From Verrucomicrobiaceae bacterium (GTDB lineage: Bacteria > Verrucomicrobiota > Verrucomicrobiia > Verrucomicrobiales > Verrucomicrobiaceae): a DNA stretch of 64,000 nt. The notes beneath the pieces are model-generated. The model did not search any database, was not told the origin of the DNA, and saw only the letters and a program-made list of their open reading frames with translations. Below are positions 17,975 through 25,494 of this stretch, piece by piece (within the stretch, counting starts at the first letter, position 1; each line of letters begins with the position of its first letter). A program made the translations under genes and the position numbers. The stretch lies in NCBI GenBank assembly GCA_027484445.1, contig JAIXSY010000025.1, forward strand, positions 310,001-374,000, written 5' to 3'.

Positions 17975-19441
17975 ATGCTCCATACACGCCTGACCGTAAG
18001 CCTTCGGGGCGCAGCCAAGTGCCTTTTGGCCGCTGCAGCTCTCGCCATCGGAACCGCAACCGCCCAGGAAGCGGCCGCCCCCGCCGAACCCGCCGCTCCT
18101 TCCATCGAGCAGCGTGTTTTTGACTTGGAAAAATACGTTACCAACGGCCAAGCCGGCAAAGACGGCGACACCGTGTGGAAATCCAACATCGCTGGCCCTG
18201 GCCCAGGTCACAATGCCTGGCAAATGACCAGCACGGCACTCGTCATCTTCATGACACTGCCCGGTCTCTTTCTCTTTTACGGCGGTCTAGTTCGCAAAAA
18301 GAACATCCTTTCCGTGATTGCTCAGTGCATGGGCATCGCTGGCATGGTGACAATCCTCTGGTGGGCCTGTGGTTACAGCCTCTCCTTTGGTTCTGGAGCC
18401 GGCTCGACTCAGCCTTTCATCGGTGACATGGCCTACAAATTCTTGGATGGCGTGTCCCCTTACGCGTCCGGCGCCGGCTACTGGTGGATCAGTGATGCCA
18501 TGTGGGCCATGTTCCAGCTCTCGTTCGCGATCATCACCCCAGCTCTCATCCTGGGTGCAATCGCGGAGCGCATGAAATTCATCTCCGTGCTGCTCTTCGT
18601 CGCGATCTGGATGTTTGTGGTCTATTTCCCCTTCGCCCACATGGTGTGGAGCACGACTGGCTTCATGTGCGGCCCTCTGAATCCTAATGCTACGATCAAA
18701 GCCATCGACTTCGCAGGCGGCACGGTGGTTCACATGACCTCCGGTTGGTCGGCTTTGGTGCTTTGCATCCTTCTTGGTAAGCGCAAAGGCTACGGCAAAG
18801 AGCCGATGGCTCCGCACAGCATGGTTCTCTGCGCCATTGGTACCGGCATGCTCTGGGTCGGCTGGTATGGTTTCAATGCAGGTTCCGCTCTGGGTGCTGA
18901 TGGTATCGCCTCCAATGCCTTCATGACCACCACCTTGGCTGCAGCCACCGCTGGTTTCGTCTGGGCCGTGCTGGAGTGGATCCTGAAAGGCAAGCCTTCC
19001 GTGCTGGGCTTCTGCTCCGGTATCGTTGCAGGTCTGGTAGTCATCACCCCTGGCGCAGGCTTCGTCACCGCAACTTCCTCGGTGATCATGGGTGTGGCCG
19101 CTGGTGTGATTCCCTTCATCGCTGTGGCTTACCTGAAGAAAATCCTCGGTTACGATGACGCTCTGGACACCTTCGGCGTGCACGGCGTGGGTGGCACCTT
19201 GGGTGCGATTCTGACCGGTGTGTTTGCTGATGAAAAGGCCAACTCCATCGTGGCCGGCCTGAAAGAAGGCCTGCTGATGAACCAGCTGAAAGCCGTGGCA
19301 CTCACCATCGTGTGGAGTGTGGTGGCAACCGTGGTCATCACGATCATCGTGAAGATCATCGTTGGCTTGCGTCCAAGCGAAGAAGTTGAGGCTTCCGGTC
19401 TCGACCTCGCCGAACACGGTGAAGCAGGTTACGAGCACTAA
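17975..19441 (+). CDS. amt: Ammonium transporter, Amt family
   Basis: This 488-residue inner-membrane channel for ammonium uptake has a cleavable N-terminal signal sequence ending near TATAQ, an acidic extracytoplasmic linker (about 30-70), then eleven predicted membrane helices. Family landmarks are LPGLFLFYGGLVRKKN, the pore region FAGGTVVHMTSGWSAL with its histidine, and DTFGVHGVGGTLGAIL with the second pore histidine. The C-terminal cytoplasmic tail is short. A near-perfect sigma-54 promoter precedes it, implying induction under nitrogen limitation. No glnK/glnB gene, the usual partner, is adjacent. A strong terminator follows. Confidence 0.96.
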   Translation: MLHTRLTVSLRGAAKCLLAAAALAIGTATAQEAAAPAEPAAPSIEQRVFDLEKYVTNGQAGKDGDTVWKSNIAGPGPGHNAWQMTSTALVIFMTLPGLFLFYGGLVRKKNILSVIAQCMGIAGMVTILWWACGYSLSFGSGAGSTQPFIGDMAYKFLDGVSPYASGAGYWWISDAMWAMFQLSFAIITPALILGAIAERMKFISVLLFVAIWMFVVYFPFAHMVWSTTGFMCGPLNPNATIKAIDFAGGTVVHMTSGWSALVLCILLGKRKGYGKEPMAPHSMVLCAIGTGMLWVGWYGFNAGSALGADGIASNAFMTTTLAAATAGFVWAVLEWILKGKPSVLGFCSGIVAGLVVITPGAGFVTATSSVIMGVAAGVIPFIAVAYLKKILGYDDALDTFGVHGVGGTLGAILTGVFADEKANSIVAGLKEGLLMNQLKAVALTIVWSVVATVVITIIVKIIVGLRPSEEVEASGLDLAEHGEAGYEH

Positions 19442-19467
19442 TCGCTCATCCCTGAAACATTCCCACG

Positions 19468-19498
19468 AGGCCGGGACGGAAACGTCCCGGCCTTTTTG
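19468..19498 (+). terminator. Intrinsic terminator of amt
   Basis: An 11-bp perfect stem (19468-19478 with 19483-19493) encloses a GAAA tetraloop and is followed by a U tract at 19494-19497. It begins 27 bases after the amt stop, so amt is probably monocistronic. Confidence 0.95.
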
Positions 19499-19545
19499 AT
19501 TGCAAAAAAGCGAGGCAAGGAATAATCCGGCGTTCTCTTCCTACC

Positions 19546-20184
19546 ATGATCACCCGCCGTCTTGCCTTTGCCAGTGCCCTTTTCCTCTTGGCCTCCACCA
19601 CTTTTGCCGAAGATGGATTCACGCCGCTCTTTGACGGCAAGACCATGACAGGCTGGAAGAACCCCTACGAATGGGGAACGATCGAAGTCAAAGACGGAGA
19701 AATCCACCTGACAGGTGAAAAGAAATTCTTCGTCGTGACGGAGAAGACCTACAGCGACTTCATCTTTGAAGGTGAGATCTTGCTGCCACCAGGCAAGGCC
19801 AACAGTGGTTTTATGTTCCGTGCCCACGTCCAACCCAACAAAGTCTTCGGCTACCAAGCAGAAGTGGATGGCGATGAGAAGAGAAAATGGTCCGGTGGCC
19901 TCTATGATGAAGGCCGACGCATGTGGTTCATCAGCCCGATCAAGGGTGACAAAGCTAGCGAAGAAGCCTTCCGCACCCGCGCTGGAGATGCCTTCAAGCG
20001 CAATGACTGGAACACTTACCGCATCACCTGCCAGGGCAAGAAGCTGAAGATCGAAGTGAATGGTGTGGTCACCACCGATGTTGAAGATGCGACTGATGCC
20101 GCTGGCGTGATCGCCATTCAGCATCACGGTGAAAAGGGTGCGACCTACAAATTCCGCAACCTTCGCATCAAGGAGCTAAAGTAA
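19546..20184 (+). CDS. Secreted DUF1080 protein (3-keto-disaccharide hydrolase-like domain)
   Basis: A 212-residue exported protein consisting of a signal peptide (about 1-21) and one DUF1080 domain (PF06439), a concanavalin-like jelly-roll. It opens with FTPLFDGKTMTGWK and contains ANSGFMFRAHVQP and the C-terminal GVIAIQHHGEKGATYKFRNLRI, which are typical. The family is abundant in Planctomycetes, Verrucomicrobia and Bacteroidetes, and some members act on 3-keto-glycosides. It is usually found with Gfo/Idh/MocA oxidoreductases, but none is adjacent here. It sits between amt, from which a terminator separates it, and the MidA-like gene 33 bases downstream. Confidence 0.92.
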   Translation: MITRRLAFASALFLLASTTFAEDGFTPLFDGKTMTGWKNPYEWGTIEVKDGEIHLTGEKKFFVVTEKTYSDFIFEGEILLPPGKANSGFMFRAHVQPNKVFGYQAEVDGDEKRKWSGGLYDEGRRMWFISPIKGDKASEEAFRTRAGDAFKRNDWNTYRITCQGKKLKIEVNGVVTTDVEDATDAAGVIAIQHHGEKGATYKFRNLRIKELK

Positions 20185-20217
20185 ACCGGAACCATTGAGG
20201 CGAACGATCTCCCCACG

Positions 20218-21189
20218 ATGACCGAGTCGTTCGCCAGTTTCATGGCAAGAGCCCTGCACGATCCCGAGCAGGGCTATTACGCGCGGCAGATTCGCGGCGT
20301 AGGTGGTGCACGCGGAGACTTTGCGACCGCAGCCACGCTTTCGCCCTTGCTGGGTCAGGCGATTGCGCGCTGGCTCAAGGCAAGTTTAGCCCGACGCCCT
20401 GGCATCCGTAATGTCATTGAGATCGGTGCTGGCAATGGAATGCTCATGGCTGAAATTCTGCGTTCCCTAAGCTGGTGGAAACGACGAACCTTTCGCTGGC
20501 ATATAGTAGAGACCTCCCGCGTCTTGCGTGAGCAGCAACAACTGCGTTTGGGCAAAGGGTTCTCTTGGCATGACCGGCTGGAAAAGGCCCTGAATGCCTG
20601 TGAAGGTCAGGCTTGGATATATCACAATGAGCTGTTAGATGCCTTCCCCGTTCGGTTGATCCAGCGTCATGAAGGCGATTGGCAGGAAGTGCATCTGACC
20701 CACGACGCCACGGGTCGCCATGAGACACTGCGCCCACTGGATCTAGCACCTGAAAAGACCCTTCGATTCTCTTGCCTGACTTGGCAGCCAACCGTGGCTC
20801 AGCAACGCTGCGAATTGCACGAATCCGTGCTCGATTGGCTGAATGGCTGGCTGCCCCACTGGCGCTCTGGCAGAATGCTCACCATTGACTATGGGGATTT
20901 TTTTCCCGCAGTTTATCATCGGCGTCCTCGTGGCACCCTGCGGGCTTACTTCATGCACCAGCGCCTGGAAGGGGCTGAAATTTATGAGCGTCCTGGGCGT
21001 CAGGATCTGACGGCAGACATCAACTTCACAGACTATCAAGATTGGTTAGCCAAGGCAGGTCTGAACTGCTTGAGATCGAGCACCCAGGCCGAATTCATCA
21101 CCCAGCTAATTCCAGGAGCTTCAGGGCTCGTCATGGATCCCGATGGAGCAGGGGGAGCCTTCAAGGTCTTCGAGCATGAACGAACTTAG
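20218..21189 (+). CDS. MidA/NDUFAF7-family SAM-dependent methyltransferase
   Basis: A 323-residue cytoplasmic protein of the class I methyltransferase fold (DUF185/PF02636). The N-terminal FMARALHDPEQGYYAR and GDFATAATLSPLLG are characteristic of the group. The SAM-binding loop is IEIGAGNGM (about residues 67-75), and HNELLDAFPVRLI and TIDYGDFFP follow. The mitochondrial relative NDUFAF7 methylates an arginine of the complex I subunit NDUFS2; the bacterial substrate is not established and no nuo genes are nearby. It may be cotranscribed with the DUF1080 gene by spacing alone. Confidence 0.9.
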   Translation: MTESFASFMARALHDPEQGYYARQIRGVGGARGDFATAATLSPLLGQAIARWLKASLARRPGIRNVIEIGAGNGMLMAEILRSLSWWKRRTFRWHIVETSRVLREQQQLRLGKGFSWHDRLEKALNACEGQAWIYHNELLDAFPVRLIQRHEGDWQEVHLTHDATGRHETLRPLDLAPEKTLRFSCLTWQPTVAQQRCELHESVLDWLNGWLPHWRSGRMLTIDYGDFFPAVYHRRPRGTLRAYFMHQRLEGAEIYERPGRQDLTADINFTDYQDWLAKAGLNCLRSSTQAEFITQLIPGASGLVMDPDGAGGAFKVFEHERT

Positions 21190-21287
21190 CGGTAAATTTT
21201 CCAGAGCGAAGAAAGCGCACCTCCAGAGCAAAAAGGCTGTGAAGTCCTATTGACCCCGGCGCGGGAAACTGCCAGCATCACTCTCCT

Positions 21288-21560
21288 ATGGCCAAAAAAG
21301 CATCAACCCGCACCGCAAACCCCGCTCTTCTGAAACCTGTGCAGCCAGACGCCGTGCTCGCTGCCGTCGTCGGCTCCACCGCGCAGCCCCGCAGTGAGAT
21401 CACCAAGAAAATTTGGGACTACATCAAGAAGCACGGACTCCAAGACGCGAAGAACAAGCGCAACATCAACGCTGACGACAAGCTCAAGGCTCTCTTCGGT
21501 GGCAAGTCTTCCGCGACCATGTTTGAACTGGCGAAGTATGTCAGCCAACACGTGAGCTAA
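21288..21560 (+). CDS. SWIB/MDM2-domain protein
   Basis: A 90-residue protein that is almost entirely one SWIB (BAF60b) domain. It has an N-terminal basic extension followed by SEITKKIWDYIKKHGLQD, KRNINADDKLKALF and MFELAKYVSQHV. In eukaryotes the domain occurs in chromatin-remodelling factors. In bacteria it is found in Chlamydiae and relatives, sometimes fused to topoisomerase I, where a role in chromosome condensation has been proposed. It is a single gene with its own terminator. The function here is inferred only from the domain. Confidence 0.93.
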   Translation: MAKKASTRTANPALLKPVQPDAVLAAVVGSTAQPRSEITKKIWDYIKKHGLQDAKNKRNINADDKLKALFGGKSSATMFELAKYVSQHVS

Positions 21561-21599
21561 GCCAATCAGGCCGAAAACGTCACTCGATTCTCGTTTTCT

Positions 21600-21634
21600 G
21601 ACCCGTCATCCTCCCGCAGGGTGACGGGTTTTTG
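21600..21634 (+). terminator. Intrinsic terminator of the SWIB gene
   Basis: ACCCGTCA at 21601-21608 pairs perfectly with TGACGGGT at 21622-21629, around an internal loop with further partial pairing. A U tract follows at 21629-21633. It lies 40 bases after the SWIB stop. Confidence 0.88.
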
Positions 21635-21749
21635 TTAAAGTGTGGTCGTTGTCAGCTCAGGAGAGAGCAGAAAAACCAGGAACGTAGGGATTTGGATGTT
21701 TTGTAATTGTTGAAAAACTGTAAATTATGGTTTATTTCGACAATCAAAC

Positions 21750-23258
21750 ATGACACCTACCAAAAGTAAACTCGAAGCAGGTCTGCTCGGCCGCCCAGGC
21801 CCTGCCACAGGCAGCTTGCTGGAGGGGCTGGAGGTCCGCCGAGCGATGCGCCAGCGCGAGCAGCCTTCGCCTCACCTCTGGGTTCTCGTCTCTGTGCTGG
21901 GTGACCTGATCATGATCGTCTCGGCGGGTCACTTGGCTTACTGGCTGCGATTTCACTCTTTCATGCGGGATTACGGGAACTGGATGAAGATCGAGCTGAG
22001 TCAATATGCTGGCCACATGGCTCTCGGCTCGCTCTCCCTACTGCTGGCGCTGGGTTGGCAGGGGATTTATCACCGCAATGTCCTACTGCGAAATCGCTGG
22101 ATCGCCTCACGCATCGCCAAAGCGGTGCTGATTTGGACCTTAGGTTTCCTTTCCTTTACTCTGGTGTTCAAGCTGCAGCCCTCGATCTCACGCGTGTATG
22201 TGGGGCTGAATGGTGCTTGCGCTTTGCTGCTCTTGCTCAGCTGGAGATGGTTTTTTGATCTGTTCCTTCACTCCCCTGGCAGGATCGAAACTTTGCAACA
22301 ACGCACGCTATTTGTGGGATGGAATGATGACGCCCGGCGTCTCTGGAAGACGCTGAGCAGCGATCGCGCGCATGCCTTCAACCTCGTCGGTTGGGTCGAT
22401 GCCTCAGGCTGGCGAGATGACAACCAGGAGGCTCCCGAAGGTGTGCCTTTTGTCGGCTACCTGGAAGACATGAACCGGGTCATCGTGCGGCATGAGGTGG
22501 ATATGGTGATCGTGGCAGATCTGTCTCGTGAGCAACTCTTGGAATTGGCGAATTTGTGTGAGCGAGAGATGATCCAGTTTAAGCTAGCCCCTTCGGTCTT
22601 CCGCATTTTCGTGTCGGGGCTCTCCTTGGAGACCATCGCTGGCATGCCAGTGCTTGGCGTGAACAAGCTACCGCTCGACAGCACGCTGAATGTGTTAGCG
22701 AAGCGCACCCTGGACATGGTGGGTGCGATCGTGGGCCTGCTGATCAGTGTGCCCTTGGTGACCGTTTTTGGGACTTTGGTTTACCTGGAGTCTCCTGGGC
22801 CTGTGTTTTACCGGCAGCGGCGCTGGGGCATGAATGGTGTGACCTTTGAGATCATCAAAATCCGGTCGATGAAGTTGAATGCGGAAGGTCAGGGCGGTGC
22901 GCAATGGTGCACCCAGGATGATCCACGCCGACTCCGGGTGGGAGCTTTCATGCGAAAGTGGAACATCGATGAGGTGCCGCAGTTCTGGAATGTGCTGAAG
23001 GGCGAAATGAGTCTCGTGGGGCCACGGCCTGAGCGCCCGGAACTCATCGCGTGCTTCAAGCATGAGATCCCGCACTACAATGCCCGCCACGCTGCCAAGC
23101 CAGGGATGACTGGCTGGGCTCAGGTGAAAGGGCTGCGCGGAGACACGGATCTGGCCGAGCGAATCAAGTGCGACCTGTGGTATCTGGAGAACTGGAGCCT
23201 CATGCTCGATCTACAGATCATGTTCCTCACCTTCTTCAAGCGGGACAACGCCTACTGA
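21750..23258 (+). CDS. Polyprenyl-phosphate sugar-1-phosphate transferase (WcaJ-like)
   Basis: This 502-residue inner-membrane enzyme starts exopolysaccharide synthesis by moving a sugar-1-phosphate from a nucleotide sugar to undecaprenyl phosphate. It has four to five N-terminal membrane helices (about 35-165), a CoA-binding-like Rossmann region (about 185-300), and the catalytic PGT domain from about 318. Marks of that domain are [57 protein letters not shown] and [14 protein letters not shown]. The sugar is not determined; glucose is common in this subfamily. No other capsule genes are adjacent. The leader before the ATG is unusually AT-rich and probably carries the promoter. Confidence 0.94.
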   Translation: MTPTKSKLEAGLLGRPGPATGSLLEGLEVRRAMRQREQPSPHLWVLVSVLGDLIMIVSAGHLAYWLRFHSFMRDYGNWMKIELSQYAGHMALGSLSLLLALGWQGIYHRNVLLRNRWIASRIAKAVLIWTLGFLSFTLVFKLQPSISRVYVGLNGACALLLLLSWRWFFDLFLHSPGRIETLQQRTLFVGWNDDARRLWKTLSSDRAHAFNLVGWVDASGWRDDNQEAPEGVPFVGYLEDMNRVIVRHEVDMVIVADLSREQLLELANLCEREMIQFKLAPSVFRIFVSGLSLETIAGMPVLGVNKLPLDSTLNVLAKRTLDMVGAIVGLLISVPLVTVFGTLVYLESPGPVFYRQRRWGMNGVTFEIIKIRSMKLNAEGQGGAQWCTQDDPRRLRVGAFMRKWNIDEVPQFWNVLKGEMSLVGPRPERPELIACFKHEIPHYNARHAAKPGMTGWAQVKGLRGDTDLAERIKCDLWYLENWSLMLDLQIMFLTFFKRDNAY

Positions 23259-23277
23259 TCGAGGCAGGCACGGTCAC

Positions 23278-24360
23278 TCAAGAGCCTAGGATTTTGTAGA
23301 AAACGTAGCCGAGGGCAGCAGTCGCCGGGATGGTGAGCACCCAAGCCCAGATGATGCGGCCTACAACGTGCCATTGGATGGCATTCCAGCGCTTGGCAGC
23401 GCCCACGCCCATGATGCTGGTGGTGATGGCGTGCGTGGTGGAGACGGGCATGCCCAGCTTGGCTGCCACGAAAAGCACTGTTGCCGCCGTGGTCTCAGCC
23501 GCAAAGCCATGCACCGGCTGTAGCTTCACCATCTTGTGGCCCAGAGTCTTGATGATGCGCCAGCCACCGGCGGCTGTGCCGGCGGCCATGGTCAGCGCGC
23601 AGACCACCTTGATCCAGACTGGGATTTGGTCGCTCTTCTCCCCCAAAGACTCAATGCGTAGAAAGCTAAGCCAGTCGGGCACTTGATTCAGGTCTCCAGC
23701 CTTCGTGCCCGCGACCAGGGCTAGGGCGATGATGCCCATGGTTTTCTGCGCGTCATTTTGGCCGTGGCTGAATCCCATGAAGCCCGCGCTCAAGATCTGC
23801 AATTTGCCAAACACACGACTCACCAGCAGCGGGCGCAAGGAGTAGCACAGGCTGTAGAGCAGCCCCATGACGAGCATTCCAACGACGAAACCTGCCAACG
23901 GCGAGCTGAACATCGGCAGCACGACTTTGTAGAGCAGGCCACCGCCTTCATACCAGCTCTTGCCCGCCTCCGGGGCTTTGGACCAGATCAGCGCTTCCCA
24001 ATTGCCGTGCGCCGTGGCCAATGTGGCACCGACAAGGCCACCCACCAGGGCATGGCTGGAGCTGGAGGGCAGGCCAAACCACCAGGTGATCAGATTCCAC
24101 ACAATACCGCCAGAGAGAGCACAGGTGATGGTCATCGTGTTCACGAACTGGCTATCGACCAAGCCCGAAGAGATGGTTTTGGCCACGGCGGTTCCAAAAA
24201 GAGCCCCGATGAGGTTGGTCACTGCCGCCAGGACAATGGCCTGACGGGGAGTCAATACTTTGGTGGAGACAACGGTGGCGATGGAGTTCGCAGTGTCGTG
24301 GAAGCCGTTGATGTATTCGAAAATCAACGCCACCAAGACGACGGTCAAGACGAGGGTCAT
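23278..24360 (-). CDS. pit: Inorganic phosphate transporter, PiT family
   Basis: This 360-residue inner-membrane low-affinity phosphate permease has about ten hydrophobic helices. The PiT signature motifs appear at both ends of the fold: FEYINGFHDTANSIATVVSTK near the N terminus, and GFSHGQNDAQKTMG in the second half with GMPVSTTHAITTSIMG. These are the duplicated GxHDxAN/GxNDxQ and STTH elements. It follows the DUF47 gene by 12 bases, the usual PitA accessory arrangement. It converges with the sugar-phosphate transferase gene across 19 bases. Confidence 0.95.
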   Translation of the reverse strand: MTLVLTVVLVALIFEYINGFHDTANSIATVVSTKVLTPRQAIVLAAVTNLIGALFGTAVAKTISSGLVDSQFVNTMTITCALSGGIVWNLITWWFGLPSSSSHALVGGLVGATLATAHGNWEALIWSKAPEAGKSWYEGGGLLYKVVLPMFSSPLAGFVVGMLVMGLLYSLCYSLRPLLVSRVFGKLQILSAGFMGFSHGQNDAQKTMGIIALALVAGTKAGDLNQVPDWLSFLRIESLGEKSDQIPVWIKVVCALTMAAGTAAGGWRIIKTLGHKMVKLQPVHGFAAETTAATVLFVAAKLGMPVSTTHAITTSIMGVGAAKRWNAIQWHVVGRIIWAWVLTIPATAALGYVFYKILGS

Positions 24361-24372
24361 GCGCGTGGCGGA

Positions 24373-24999
24373 TCAGGAGTTTTTGAGCACGATGTGAGCG
24401 ACGACATTTCCGGCATCGCGGCAGCGGTCCACCACCTTCTCGATGAGGTCGTAGAGATCTTTCAAGATCACGACCTGCACAGCATCTGGATTGCCGGTGT
24501 AAAGCTGGCGCAGACATTCCAAGATGAGCTTGTCAGCCTCGCCCTCCACCTGCTGGAGCTGGTCATTCAGCTCCTTCACACGCTCCAGGTTTAGCTTCCG
24601 CAGTTCCGAGATCATGGTGACCACCGTGTCCGCAGCGCTGTCCATGAGCTGAATTTGGCGGCTGAAGTCCACGCTTTTTAGGCGCTCGCGCGTGATCTGG
24701 ATGCGCTCAGCGATCTTCTCGGCGGTCTTCGGAATCTTGTAGAGGGCATTGGCCAGGGCCTCAATGTCCTCACGCTCCAGTTCGGTGACAAACGTCCGGC
24801 ACAGGGCTTCGTCGATCTGTTGGGTGATTTTTTTGTCCTCGCGGCGAGAGGCGGCAAAGACGTCCAGGTTCTGGGTATCAGCCGGGCTGGACAGCAAGAG
24901 GTGTAGGGCTTTGACGCTAGCCCTGGCCTGAGTCGCACTAGCGGCCAACAGGTCGAAAAAAACGTCTTTTTTACCAAAAAGCTTCTGGATGGAGATCAT
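24373..24999 (-). CDS. DUF47-family (PhoU-like) phosphate transport accessory protein
   Basis: A 208-residue cytoplasmic helical-bundle protein of the DUF47/PhoU_div family. Family features are the N-terminal DVFFDLLAASATQA, the central DREDI-like element LEREDIEALANALYKI, and the C-terminal DLYDLIEKVVDRCRDAGNVV with clustered acidic and basic residues suited to metal or phosphate binding. It lies directly upstream of pit on the same strand, a conserved pairing in many bacteria, and likely modulates that transporter. The start MISIQKLF is chosen; the longer frame to 25170 has a compositionally poor extension. A 9-bp stem at 25016-25047 lies just upstream. Confidence 0.93.
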   Translation of the reverse strand: MISIQKLFGKKDVFFDLLAASATQARASVKALHLLLSSPADTQNLDVFAASRREDKKITQQIDEALCRTFVTELEREDIEALANALYKIPKTAEKIAERIQITRERLKSVDFSRQIQLMDSAADTVVTMISELRKLNLERVKELNDQLQQVEGEADKLILECLRQLYTGNPDAVQVVILKDLYDLIEKVVDRCRDAGNVVAHIVLKNS

Positions 25000-25015
25000 G
25001 GGAGTGGTGGCGGAA

Positions 25016-25047
25016 GGAAGCGCCGGAGTCAGAGGGCAGGCGCTTCC
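25016..25047. other. Inverted repeat in the leader of the DUF47-pit operon
   Basis: GGAAGCGCC at 25016-25024 pairs exactly with GGCGCTTCC at 25039-25047 around a 14-base loop. It lies 17 bases upstream of the DUF47 start and 53 bases after the stop of the preceding minus-strand gene. No U tract follows on either strand, so it could be a regulatory hairpin, an operator or chance. Confidence 0.45.
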
Positions 25048-25099
25048 GAGTGTCAAGTGACGTTCCATTCGCGCAGAAGCTGAAATCTGAGAAAAGATC

Positions 25100-25354
25100 T
25101 CAGTAATTGAACAAGTCCGCCACCTTCCACTCACGTCCTTCGGGGGCCTTTTCGCGGAGCTGGGCAGCACGATTCAGAGCTGCTGCGATACGCCGCCGCA
25201 TGTGCGGGGTTAGCCTCCTACCTTTGCGGGCACGCTGCACGGCCTTGTGGGTCAGGGGCTCGGCACTGGCATTCACGAGGTCATGATTGCTCAGCCCCAG
25301 CTCCAGCAGCAGGGCGTGCAGGGGCTGTTCCCCCAGGTTGAGTTCTTGGTCCAT
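25100..25354 (-). CDS. Small helix-turn-helix-like protein
   Basis: An 84-residue protein whose middle reads like an XRE-type DNA-binding domain: LGLSNHDLVNAS, then LTHKAVQRARKGRRLTPHMR and RRIAAALNRAAQL. Helix 2, helix 3 and the basic loop are in the usual order. The C terminus EGREWKVADLFNY is typical of short conserved Verrucomicrobia proteins as I recall them. It is probably a regulator or nucleoid-associated protein, but no target is visible. Its start is two bases from the left edge of the longest frame of the divergent DUF1553 gene, and 141 bases from that gene's preferred start. Confidence 0.72.
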   Translation of the reverse strand: MDQELNLGEQPLHALLLELGLSNHDLVNASAEPLTHKAVQRARKGRRLTPHMRRRIAAALNRAAQLREKAPEGREWKVADLFNY

Positions 25355-25494
25355 TCGTGGGGCATAGCCTGCCTTCGCCTTCCCTGCCAGTGCGGAGGGC
25401 TCTGAAAGAGGCCTTTTCTCCAGACCGTTTGCCCTTCACGCCCACCGACATTGCGGGTGCCCCGATCACGAGCCTCTGCGATTTTTTTTGTGCG

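Noticed and set aside
18287..19438. 383-codon minus-strand open frame opposite amt
   Set aside because: Exactly antisense to a clear Amt transporter; the translation is His/Asp-rich with no family pattern.
23758..24594. 278-codon plus-strand open frame opposite the phosphate transporter operon
   Set aside because: Antisense to pit and DUF47, which have strong family motifs; the composition is unlike a real protein.
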